Source of the DNA: Agaribacillus aureus
GTDB lineage: Bacteria > Bacteroidota > Bacteroidia > Cytophagales > Cyclobacteriaceae
DNA length: 64,000 nt
Direction: 5' to 3'
Assembly: GCA_030442055.1 (NCBI GenBank)
Contig: JAUJEB010000004.1
Location: 682,001 to 746,000 of the forward strand
The position numbers and the translations under genes were made by a program. The number at the start of each line of letters is the position of its first letter. The stretch's first letter is position 1. The notes beneath the pieces are model-generated. The model saw only the letters and a list, made by a program, of their open reading frames with translations, did not search any database and had not been told where the DNA came from. Positions 6,936 through 14,905 of the stretch are shown one piece after another.

Positions 6936-9862
6936 ACAGTATATTCTCTAAAACAGCCATATTATCAAAGGCTTTGAATTGGATAAGCATAGTAGTTCTC
7001 ATAACGACTTTTCACACCCCTGCAACAGCCCAGCAAATATTGGCCAAAGACCTGCCATTCAAAAAAGAATATGAAGGGGTCAATATCAACAAGATATACC
7101 AGGATGACGATGGCCTTTTGTGGCTGGGAACTACTTCAGGTCTATTCCGCTATGACGGGCACTCCTTTGATCAATACCTGCTTCCCGACTCGATTACTGA
7201 CAATGAAATAACCAGTGTGACACAAACCCAAAAAAAGCAGCTTTGGGTTGGTTATCAAAATGGCAACATTGCCATCTTAGCCAATCACCACCTGCAATTG
7301 TTGGACACAACTTTTGGGGCCGTCCCGATAACTGACATTCTGGAAGATAAGGATGGGGTGATGTGGGTGTCTACCTATGGCGAAGGTATTTTTTATAAGC
7401 AGGATGACCAGTTCATAAACATCAACCTGGACGATGGGCTGAATGATAATTTTATATACATTATGGTCGAAGATACCAAAGGCCGTAAATGGGCTGGAAC
7501 CGACAGGGGTATAGGTATCTGTCATTTGGAAAATGGCATTCCTAAAATCCGTACACTGAGCACCAGTGACGGGTTGAAGGATAATATCGTTAAAACCATC
7601 ACCTCAGATGAGGATGGTAATTTATTCATAGGCCTGTATGAAAATGGTTTTTGCAAATACAACCTGAGTAAAGAGTCCATCGAAACACATAATTACGAAT
7701 CCTGGCCCTTCGGTCCTATCAATGATATCGAGGTTATTCAAAACAACGAGATTTGGCTGGCCACTGAACGGCACGGTATTTTTGCCTTTAACTTTGAGGA
7801 CTTTGGGCTGACCAAGGTGATGGACATAGATGGGTTTAAGAACGCCAAAGCACTTTCACTATTAAAGGATCAGGAAGGGAATGTATGGTTTAGCGATAAC
7901 GCTTCCAGCTTAAAAATCTCGGATCCCCGATTTAAGTTTCATCAGGACTTTAACAAAAAGGAGCATGAGATTAATTCCTTTGCTACTGATCCTCAGGGAA
8001 ATATATGGTATGCCGGCAAAAACAGCATCATCAAGTATAATCCAGGTACCCTGCATAACCAGGTTATCCAATTTCCCGCCAGACAGCTGCCTGATCCGGA
8101 AAAAGTGATAAGCACCTATTTAGACGATTTTGGTTTTTTATGGCTTGGCACCTATGAGGCCGGTGTTTTCCGATTTGATCCCAGGACAGCAACGCTGATT
8201 AATGTGGACGAGTCCGACGGCCTGGTAAACAACAATGTATTATCAATTAATGGTCACCAATCGGAGATTTGGTTTGCCACATTGGGCGGAGTATCCAGGT
8301 GTTCCTTAAATGACGCGGTGAATTCAAAAAACCCTATTTTCCAATTTGAGAACTTCGATCAGGAAGGAGGCCTCGGTACAAACTATATTTATCAGGTTTT
8401 TATTGACTCAAAGGGAAGGGCCTGGTTTGCTACCCATGGAAAGGGCATTGCCGTTTACGACAATGGTGCCATCAAACAGTTTGGAGGTATTGATGACTTA
8501 TCAAGTAACGTGATCTACTCTGTAACCGAAGATGCCCAGGGCAACATTTGGTTCAGTACCGCCAACGGCGAGCTTTATCAATACAATGATATAAAATTTA
8601 AAAACCACACCTCCTTGATTGGCCAAAGAAAAAAAGCCATTTCAAGTATCGTTGGAGACCCATATGGGAATTTGATCATAGTCTTTGCCGATGGCATTGG
8701 ATTGCTGGACACATCTTTAAATTACCACGATTTCAGGAGTAGCTTAGGCACTAGATTTACCAACAGTCCCTTAAACGCAACAGACAAAGATCATCAGGGC
8801 AACATCTGGATTTCCACACAAAAGGGACTCATCAAATTCCAGCAACATAAAACCCCCTATCAAAGCAACCCCGCAGTCTTTATTGATAATGTCGCTGTTT
8901 TTTTTGAAAACGTAGACGTTAAACCCAACCATCAATTTTCATATAATCAGGATCACTTAACATTCTATTGTCGAAGCACCTGGTACCAGAATATAGAAGA
9001 CATTTCATACGAATACATGCTGGTAGGTTTTGACCTGGATTGGAAGGTGTCAAAGGACAACCATTTCACCTATCCGAAACTGCCTTCGGGTGATTATAGT
9101 TTTAAGGTAAAAACAACGCTGACCAGCCAAAGTCACGAATCTGATCCGGCACAGTTTGACTTTACCATTGTGGCACCGATCTGGAAGCGCCCCTGGTTTT
9201 ATACCGGCGTCGTATTAGCTCTAGCTGTAGGGCTGTTTTATTATATCAAATCCAGGGAGCGGCGGCTTAAGCAATCCGAAAGGATGCAGAAGGACATCAT
9301 AGAGTTTCAATTTCAGACATTGAAAAGTCAGATTAATCCCCACTTTTTATTTAACAGCTTCAACACGCTGATAGCCATTATAGAAGAAAACCAATCTGTG
9401 GCTGTGAATTATGTTTCCAAATTATCTGACTTTTTCCGCCATGTATTGACTTATCGCGACAAGCAAATTATTAACCTGGATGAGGAGTTAAAATTGATGA
9501 ACGACTATTTTTTTCTACAACAAAAAAGGTACGGTAGTAACTTCAATATCAAGGTCAACGTCAGCGACAGGGCCAAAAAGACATTTATTCCACCACTCAC
9601 GTTGCAATTGCTCACCGAAAACGCTTTGAAGCACAACGTGGTTTCCAAGAAAAAAAATTTAACTATTGAAATATTTGATCAGGGTGAGCAACTTTATGTT
9701 AAAAACAACCTAAACCCAAAAACAACCGATCCGGCATCTACCGGTTTTGGACTGGAAAATATAAAAAAAAGATATTTATTATTATCCAATAAACAGGTGG
9801 AGATTCATAGATCTGATTCTTATTTTTCGGTGATGATCCCCTTGTTAATTAAAATTGCATGA
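6932..9862 (+). CDS. Two-component propeller LytS-type sensor histidine kinase
   Basis: A 976-residue membrane sensor. An N-terminal signal/anchor (residues about 15-33) leads into roughly 650 residues of two-component-regulator propeller repeats, recognisable by recurrent D-x-x-G-N/L-x-W-x-G/S-T units such as DDDGLLWLGTTSGLFRYDG. A Y_Y_Y domain follows at about 675-750 (YEYMLVGFDLDWKVS). One transmembrane helix sits near 757-775, then a His_kinase/HATPase pair with the phospho-acceptor motif INPHFLFNSFN near 805 and an N-box LLTENALKHN near 900. It overlaps YceI by four bases upstream and a LytTR regulator by four bases downstream. Propeller sensors in gut Bacteroides sense oligosaccharides as hybrid kinases; here the kinase is LytS-like and split from its regulator. 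Ligand unknown. Confidence 0.9.
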   Translation: MNSIFSKTAILSKALNWISIVVLITTFHTPATAQQILAKDLPFKKEYEGVNINKIYQDDDGLLWLGTTSGLFRYDGHSFDQYLLPDSITDNEITSVTQTQKKQLWVGYQNGNIAILANHHLQLLDTTFGAVPITDILEDKDGVMWVSTYGEGIFYKQDDQFININLDDGLNDNFIYIMVEDTKGRKWAGTDRGIGICHLENGIPKIRTLSTSDGLKDNIVKTITSDEDGNLFIGLYENGFCKYNLSKESIETHNYESWPFGPINDIEVIQNNEIWLATERHGIFAFNFEDFGLTKVMDIDGFKNAKALSLLKDQEGNVWFSDNASSLKISDPRFKFHQDFNKKEHEINSFATDPQGNIWYAGKNSIIKYNPGTLHNQVIQFPARQLPDPEKVISTYLDDFGFLWLGTYEAGVFRFDPRTATLINVDESDGLVNNNVLSINGHQSEIWFATLGGVSRCSLNDAVNSKNPIFQFENFDQEGGLGTNYIYQVFIDSKGRAWFATHGKGIAVYDNGAIKQFGGIDDLSSNVIYSVTEDAQGNIWFSTANGELYQYNDIKFKNHTSLIGQRKKAISSIVGDPYGNLIIVFADGIGLLDTSLNYHDFRSSLGTRFTNSPLNATDKDHQGNIWISTQKGLIKFQQHKTPYQSNPAVFIDNVAVFFENVDVKPNHQFSYNQDHLTFYCRSTWYQNIEDISYEYMLVGFDLDWKVSKDNHFTYPKLPSGDYSFKVKTTLTSQSHESDPAQFDFTIVAPIWKRPWFYTGVVLALAVGLFYYIKSRERRLKQSERMQKDIIEFQFQTLKSQINPHFLFNSFNTLIAIIEENQSVAVNYVSKLSDFFRHVLTYRDKQIINLDEELKLMNDYFFLQQKRYGSNFNIKVNVSDRAKKTFIPPLTLQLLTENALKHNVVSKKKNLTIEIFDQGEQLYVKNNLNPKTTDPASTGFGLENIKKRYLLLSNKQVEIHRSDSYFSVMIPLLIKIA

Positions 9863-10632
9863 TAAACATATTTATAGTCGAAGATGAAGAAGCAGCACTG
9901 AACAGACTGTTTAAAATTATAAAGGAAATCATTCCCGATGCCAATATAGTGGGCGCCGAGGACAGCATTGAGTCCTGCGTCGAGTGGTTTGAAACACATG
10001 CTCAACCTGATCTTGTATTTATGGATATCCATTTGGCAGATGGGTTAAGTTTTGAGATCTTCCAAAAAGTCACCATAACCGCACCTGTTATCTTCACCAC
10101 CGCCTATGACCAATACGCTGTCAAGGCTTTTAAAGTAAATAGTATCGATTACCTGTTAAAACCCATTAAGCCGGAGGAACTGGAAAAAAGTCTTGAAAAA
10201 TTCAGGCATTGGAATAAAAATACACCCCCTCAATCAATCGACTATGACCGGTTATCCCGGATGTTAAAGGAAAGCCAGGATACCTACCAGGAAAGGGTGG
10301 TGGTGAAATACGGACAAAAAATAAAGACGATAGAAATCAGAAATACAGCCTATTTCTATACTGCTGAAAAGGTGGTATTCCTTTGCACATTTGATGCCAA
10401 CAATTATCCCATCGACTATAATCTGGATACCCTGGAGGGCATGGTTAATCCAAAGGAATTTTTTAGGATCAACAGGCAATTTATTGTGAATATAAAGGCA
10501 ATAGACCAGATGTTCAGCTATTCCAAATCCAGGGTCAAAATACTACTCAACCCACCCGCCAACATTGAAACCATTGTGAGCACCGACCGGTCAAATAGGT
10601 TTAAATCCTGGCTTTCCGGAAAAATTGATTAA
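9859..10632 (+). CDS. LytTR family response regulator
   Basis: A 257-residue regulator with a receiver domain (acidic pocket EDEE at 8-11, phosphorylatable Asp56 in VFMDIHLADG, conserved Lys in LLKPIKPEE) and a C-terminal LytTR DNA-binding domain from about residue 150 (FFRINRQFIVN signature near 205). Its ATGA overlap with the upstream propeller kinase makes them a cognate pair. It probably controls the following OB-fold/cytochrome/YceI/DUF5777 genes or its own operon; the target is inferred only from neighbourhood. Confidence 0.92.
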   Translation: MINIFIVEDEEAALNRLFKIIKEIIPDANIVGAEDSIESCVEWFETHAQPDLVFMDIHLADGLSFEIFQKVTITAPVIFTTAYDQYAVKAFKVNSIDYLLKPIKPEELEKSLEKFRHWNKNTPPQSIDYDRLSRMLKESQDTYQERVVVKYGQKIKTIEIRNTAYFYTAEKVVFLCTFDANNYPIDYNLDTLEGMVNPKEFFRINRQFIVNIKAIDQMFSYSKSRVKILLNPPANIETIVSTDRSNRFKSWLSGKID

Positions 10633-10678
10633 TTTTTATCGGGTGCCTTAAATTAAACCAATTCCCCATTCAGTTTAA

Positions 10679-10867
10679 GATTATTCCGGTTCAGAGAAAA
10701 TTAATTTATTGACTCCTGCCCCTTGGATATATTTGGTTCAATATTCAAATAAGGATATCCATGCGCTGGCTATCGATAAAACCTCGTTTGAAGCTGGCAC
10801 GATAAATGGAACATATCTACGTTATTTGGATGGATCATATTACCTGGTGGTGGCAATAGAAATTTAA
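10679..10867 (+). pseudogene. Possible coding remnant in the gap after the LytTR gene
   Basis: In this 306-base gap one plus-strand frame is open for 62 codons, from just after a TAA at 10676 to a TAA at 10865. It reads like ordinary protein (includes PWIYLVQYSNKDIHALAIDK and GTYLRYLDGSYYLVVAIEI) but has no ATG near its beginning; a TTG at 10709 is the only plausible start. It could be the 3' end of a decayed gene or a short unrecognised gene. No family is recognised. The remaining gap sequence shows nothing else supported. Confidence 0.3.
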
Positions 10868-10938
10868 TGGGCGAAAACAATTCTTACGGTTGATATGATT
10901 GTTTACTATAATCTCAACTCATTAAACAAATATTAAAT

Positions 10939-11358
10939 ATGAAAAGAAATTTAATATTTATAGGAATAATATTACTGATCTCAATTGTTGTTTACGGCAT
11001 CTTCCAATACAATAAACCCCATCGGGATATTGCATCGGAAAAATCCTCCTATGACCTGTCGGCTGATGATTTATATAAAGAGTTTGAGCAGGACGTCGAC
11101 AAAGCTTCTATGCAATACGCTGATAAGGTGATTACTTTTGCCGGTACCATCTCAAATGTAGAACAGAACCAAAACGGAGGATACAATATTTTGTTGAAAG
11201 GGGAAAAAGGGGTTATTAATTGCGAAGTCGATGCCGCTCCGGACCTGGATAAGAAAAAGCTGTCTGCAAATTCGCATGTTAAAATTAAAGGTTTATGTGT
11301 AGGATTTGATGACCTGTTGCAGGAATTACAATTTAAAAAATGCCATATCGTCCAATGA
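10939..11358 (+). CDS. OB-fold putative membrane-anchored protein (tRNA_anti-like)
   Basis: A 139-residue protein with an N-terminal hydrophobic anchor (residues about 5-23) and a globular part resembling the tRNA_anti-like/OB-fold group: a helix with SADDLYKEFEQDVDKASMQYADKVITFAGTI, followed by beta strands with GYNILLKGEKGVINCEVD and a closing VKIKGLCVGFDDLLQELQFKKCHI. Members of this group occur widely in Bacteroidota as small lipoprotein-like or anchored proteins; the ligand is unknown. It lies between the LytTR regulator and the cytochrome/YceI/DUF5777 genes on the same strand. A 52-codon ORF overlaps its stop in an ATGA arrangement. Confidence 0.75.
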   Translation: MKRNLIFIGIILLISIVVYGIFQYNKPHRDIASEKSSYDLSADDLYKEFEQDVDKASMQYADKVITFAGTISNVEQNQNGGYNILLKGEKGVINCEVDAAPDLDKKKLSANSHVKIKGLCVGFDDLLQELQFKKCHIVQ

Positions 11359-11513
11359 TAATTTTGTATAGGTTGGATCCATTAAAAGGTGTCCGTAATG
11401 CAATTGGTAAAAAAATAATTTCAACACCTGCACCGGCGACCTCCTCTTATCAATCAAGGTCCCCGGTCCGGAAGGTAGAAATAAAATCCAACATACTTTG
11501 TGGCTACCTGTAG
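11355..11513 (+). CDS. Very small ORF overlapping the OB-fold gene stop
   Basis: ATG at 11355 overlaps the OB-fold TGA as ATGA and opens a 52-codon frame (MIILYRLDPLKGVRNAIGKK at the N-terminus), basic and without recognisable domain. The coupling geometry is the only support. Composition beyond codon 25 is not obviously protein-like. It fills most of the 11359-11602 gap, in which nothing else is supported. Confidence 0.2.
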   Translation: MIILYRLDPLKGVRNAIGKKIISTPAPATSSYQSRSPVRKVEIKSNILCGYL

Positions 11514-11602
11514 AGTCGGATGATGCGTGAAACCAATTTCAGCATGACCACCTTATGCAGGAAAAGACCTGAGATATATTGATAATTACTAATTGTCTGA
11601 AA

Positions 11603-11968
11603 ATGAAGCGAAAAATAACTGAAAAATTACTAGTCCTGACATTCATAGTAGGCGGTGTGTTTTATGGCTGCACTTATGACAATGAGACTGAAATGTATGG
11701 AATAGGAGATTGTGACACCACCGATGTATCTTTTTCTGCTACTATCGAACCTATTATTGTTACCAATTGCGCTATTGCCGGTTGTCATGTGCCGGGTAAC
11801 GACAGGTTTTTGTTGAGAGATTACGATGAGATCAAGGAAAACGTAGACAATGGCAGTGTTGGAAGACATGCAATCAGAGATCGCGATATGCCACCCGATG
11901 GACCACTTCCACCTTGCGAAATAGCCCAATTAGACTCCTGGATTAAAGCAGGAGCTCCCAATAACTAA
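11603..11968 (+). CDS. Small lipoprotein with CX4CH haem-like motif
   Basis: A 121-residue exported protein. The signal peptide ends in a lipobox (GVFYGC, Cys23), predicting lipidation. The mature part resembles short c-type cytochrome-like proteins of Bacteroidota: IEPIIVTNCAIAGCHVPG contains C-x4-C-H in place of the usual CXXCH, and a DMPPDGPLPPCE segment offers a possible Met axial ligand, followed by a final helix with LDSWIKAGAPN as in cytochrome c C-termini. CX4CH haem sites are known in tetrahaem cytochrome c3; whether haem is attached here is inferred. The longer frame starts at a TTG (11579), but ATG 11603 places the signal peptide correctly. It is 21 bases upstream of the second YceI start and likely co-transcribed with it. 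Confidence 0.7.
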   Translation: MKRKITEKLLVLTFIVGGVFYGCTYDNETEMYGIGDCDTTDVSFSATIEPIIVTNCAIAGCHVPGNDRFLLRDYDEIKENVDNGSVGRHAIRDRDMPPDGPLPPCEIAQLDSWIKAGAPNN

Positions 11969-11989
11969 TTGAAACAGAACATAATCTTT

Positions 11990-12547
11990 ATGAAAAATTT
12001 ATTCCTAACAATAGTATTTAGTGTAATTATAATCAACATTGGCTTTGCCCAAGGCAAGTATTTTACGCGCACAGGCCATATTTCTTTTTTCTCCGAAGCA
12101 GCATTGGAAAACATTGATGCTCATAACAATCAGGGCACCTGTATTCTTGACAGTGAAAGCGGAGAGCTTGCCTTATCCGTATTAATTAAAGGATTTGAGT
12201 TTGAAAAAGCATTAATGCAGGAGCATTTCAACGAAAACTACCTTGAATCGCACAAATTTCCTAAGAGTACATTTAAAGGTAAGATCACTAATTTGGATGA
12301 CGTTAATTTCGATGGTAACGGAAAGTATAATGTAAAATTCGAGGGAGATCTTACCATACACGGCGAAACGAATGCCGTATCCTCAGCCGGTATTTTGGAA
12401 GTAGCCGACAATACCATCAACGCTTCCGCATCATTTCCGGTGACTGTAAAAGATTATAAAATCAAGATCCCCAAAACCGTTATTGACAATATTGCCAAGG
12501 TGGTAGAGGTAAAGGTAGAATTAAAGTTAGAACCGTATAAAAGATAA
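11990..12547 (+). CDS. YceI family protein (second copy)
   Basis: A 185-residue periplasmic YceI protein. The signal peptide MKNLFLTIVFSVIIINIGFAQ is cleaved after AQ. The mature barrel shows GHISFFSEAALENIDAHN, HFNENYLESHKFPKSTFKGK and GDLTIHGET, paralogous to the copy at 6378 (the motif HF-EN-Y-E-HK-P is shared). The frame opens at a TTG (11969), but ATG 11990 fits the signal peptide. It is sandwiched between the cytochrome-like lipoprotein and the DUF5777 barrel with gaps of 21 and 2 bases, so the three form an operon. A role in carrying a lipid or quinone for the neighbouring redox-type proteins is inference. Confidence 0.9.
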   Translation: MKNLFLTIVFSVIIINIGFAQGKYFTRTGHISFFSEAALENIDAHNNQGTCILDSESGELALSVLIKGFEFEKALMQEHFNENYLESHKFPKSTFKGKITNLDDVNFDGNGKYNVKFEGDLTIHGETNAVSSAGILEVADNTINASASFPVTVKDYKIKIPKTVIDNIAKVVEVKVELKLEPYKR

Positions 12548-12549
12548 TC

Positions 12550-13452
12550 ATGAATAAAAAAATACTCACATTTTTAACGGTGTTGCTGGCGATTACCTTT
12601 ACGCACTTCCAAAGCTATGCCCAGGAAGACTTGTTAGAGCTGCTGGAAGAAGAAACAAAAACCGAGAACAATACAGAATATGCTTATGCCACCTTCAAAG
12701 CCACGCGGATCATAAATGGTCAATCTGTAGAGAACACCGCCGGCGGTGTGTTGAGCTTTATCATCGCACACCGGTTTGGGAAAATCAACGACGGCTTTTA
12801 CCAACTTTTTGGATTAGATCAATCCACCATCCGATTTGGATTAGAATATGGCATTACCGACGACCTAAATATCGGATTGGGCAGGAGCTCTTTTCAAAAG
12901 ACATTTGATTTTTACGGTAAATACAAACTATTAAAACAATCTAGCGGGGCTAAAAACATGCCGGTAACACTTTCCCTCTTTAGCGGTATTGCCGCCACAG
13001 GTGTCGAAGACCTGAGTCCGGGCAATGAAGATGTCTTCAGTTCGAGGTTATCTTACACTTATCAGCTGTTACTGGCCAGAAAATTTAACAATAACTTTTC
13101 GTTACAGCTGAGTCCCACCGTAATACACAGAAACCTGGTCCGCACACCGGAAATAGACAATGATGTTTTTGCCACGGGGATTGGCGCCAGGTATAAACTC
13201 AGCAACCGGGTCACACTCAACGCGGAATACTTTTATCGCTTCAGAACTGATAATCTGGACGATACTACGTTTGACGCCATCGCGGTTGGATTTGATATTG
13301 AAACAGGAGGGCACGTGTTTCAATTGCACATCACCAACTCGAGAGGTATGTTGGAACGTTATTTCGTGGCTGAAACCACCGGTGACCTCTCAGAGGGTGA
13401 TATATTTTTCGGATTTAATATCAGCAGGGTATTTACTATCGTCGAGAAATGA
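12550..13452 (+). CDS. DUF5777 family outer-membrane beta-barrel protein
   Basis: A 300-residue predicted outer-membrane barrel. It starts with a signal peptide (cleavage after SYAQ) and an acidic helix (EDLLELLEEETKTEN), then alternating amphipathic strands typical of barrels, including FIIAHRFGKINDGFYQLFGLD, which is characteristic of DUF5777, and a terminal strand IFFGFNISRVFTI. DUF5777 proteins are commonly encoded next to YceI and small cytochrome-like proteins in Bacteroidota, as here. The gene begins two bases after the YceI stop. Function is unknown; it is convergent with the sulfatase. Confidence 0.82.
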   Translation: MNKKILTFLTVLLAITFTHFQSYAQEDLLELLEEETKTENNTEYAYATFKATRIINGQSVENTAGGVLSFIIAHRFGKINDGFYQLFGLDQSTIRFGLEYGITDDLNIGLGRSSFQKTFDFYGKYKLLKQSSGAKNMPVTLSLFSGIAATGVEDLSPGNEDVFSSRLSYTYQLLLARKFNNNFSLQLSPTVIHRNLVRTPEIDNDVFATGIGARYKLSNRVTLNAEYFYRFRTDNLDDTTFDAIAVGFDIETGGHVFQLHITNSRGMLERYFVAETTGDLSEGDIFFGFNISRVFTIVEK

Positions 13453-13489
13453 AATAGGTTAATCACTTGCGCTTTTAGCTCTTCGAGTT

Positions 13490-14869
13490 TTAATGCATAC
13501 TTTTTTGATGGTTCTCGATAAATTCTGCAAACTTTTTTACATAACTCTCAAAAGCAGGATTATCGGCAAGGTTTTCCATTTCATCTGGGTCATTCTGCTG
13601 ATTGTAAAGTTCATGGAAAAGGATGCTATCAAGTTTCTCATTTTTATAAGTTTGTATGTATCGATATTCTTTACTAATCACTGTTAGGTTTGGTTTGGTT
13701 CCTCCATAGGTACCCAGCCCTTCGTACACAAACCACTCCCTTACATCTTCCCTCGCCCTAAAGAGTAATCTTTGCAAACTTTTACCATGGACATTGGCCG
13801 GAATATTAATATGTGCCAAATCCAAAACAGTAGGTAACACATCGATATTAAGAACCATTGCTTCTGATATACCTGGATTAATTTCAGGTCCGGTTATTAT
13901 CATGGGAACATGGGTGCTTGGGCGATAAGGCAATACCTTGCTTGTGAATCCATGATCTCCAAGCATCCAACCATTATCACTCATAAAAATAATATAAGTA
14001 TTCTCATCCAAAGCCAAACGATAGAATTCATCCAGCAGCGCTCCTATCACTTGATCCATCTCCGTCAGCACCGCATAATAGTCCAAAGTATGGGATTGAA
14101 TAGCTAAACTGTCAGGATAACCGTACTTGGCTGCCTGTGCCCTGTTTCGCACGGTATGTAAATATCCGGGCTTACCTGCAAGATCATCAAGATGATTGGC
14201 TGGAACAGGTATTCTATCCAATTGATACTTTTCCTTCGTAGAATCCATTGCAGGCCAGGTATGCCTATGATCCATATGGGGTGTTTGGGTGCAGAAGAAC
14301 ATAAAAAAGGGCTTTTCACCTGAGGCATAATCTCTCAAGGTTTCTACAGCCTTCATTCCACAATAAGAATCACAATGTATTTTGGGATAAACCACAGAGT
14401 CTTCGTCGTATATCTTTCTGCCGTAATAGGTGCCGTTGGCGTTAAAATAAACGGTCTTGTTGAAGCCTAGTTCCTCCGGAGTTTGATCCAAATGCCATTT
14501 GCCAAACATGCTGGTCTGATAACCCTTTTCTTTCAAATAATTTGCAAGAGTTTTTTCACCCTCATTCAAACCACTTCCCAATTCGAGCACCCCGTTCGCA
14601 CTTCCATATCGGCCGGTCAAGGCTGCTGCACGACTGGGGCTACACAGTGAAAAAACGACATTGGCATTCTTAAATAACAGCCCTTTACCGGATAGTTTAT
14701 CCAAGGCCGGAGTTAAGATTACATTGTTACCAGAGGCGCCAAAAGCATTATACTGTTGGTCGTCGGTAAAAATAAATATAAAATTTGGTTGTCTTTGCTG
14801 GGCCAGGCAACTTGCATGAAATAGGACAATTACCAAATTAATACGCAAAGTATATTTAATTGCGAACAT
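13490..14869 (-). CDS. Secreted sulfatase (formylglycine type)
   Basis: A 459-residue exported arylsulfatase-superfamily enzyme that hydrolyses sulfate esters, probably on a polysaccharide. The signal peptide ends near CLAQ. The metal site starts at DD 36-37 (IFTDDQQ), the maturation signature C-S-P-S-R is at 76-80, with Cys76 the residue to be converted to formylglycine, and GKWHL, a typical active-site Lys motif, lies near residue 122. MSDNGWMLGDHG near 300 supplies further metal/catalytic residues. It is the last gene of a minus-strand SusCD-type locus, which points to a sulfated glycan as substrate. No sulfatase-maturating enzyme is in this window. Confidence 0.92.
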   Translation of the reverse strand: MFAIKYTLRINLVIVLFHASCLAQQRQPNFIFIFTDDQQYNAFGASGNNVILTPALDKLSGKGLLFKNANVVFSLCSPSRAAALTGRYGSANGVLELGSGLNEGEKTLANYLKEKGYQTSMFGKWHLDQTPEELGFNKTVYFNANGTYYGRKIYDEDSVVYPKIHCDSYCGMKAVETLRDYASGEKPFFMFFCTQTPHMDHRHTWPAMDSTKEKYQLDRIPVPANHLDDLAGKPGYLHTVRNRAQAAKYGYPDSLAIQSHTLDYYAVLTEMDQVIGALLDEFYRLALDENTYIIFMSDNGWMLGDHGFTSKVLPYRPSTHVPMIITGPEINPGISEAMVLNIDVLPTVLDLAHINIPANVHGKSLQRLLFRAREDVREWFVYEGLGTYGGTKPNLTVISKEYRYIQTYKNEKLDSILFHELYNQQNDPDEMENLADNPAFESYVKKFAEFIENHQKSMH

Positions 14870-14905
14870 AGTTTATTCGAGGTCTTTAAAATAGATAAGT
14901 TGGTT

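Noticed and set aside
10885-10905. TTGATA and TATAAT-like boxes before the OB-fold gene
   Set aside because: They resemble an Escherichia-type promoter but the spacing is only about 11 bases and Bacteroidota use a different consensus.
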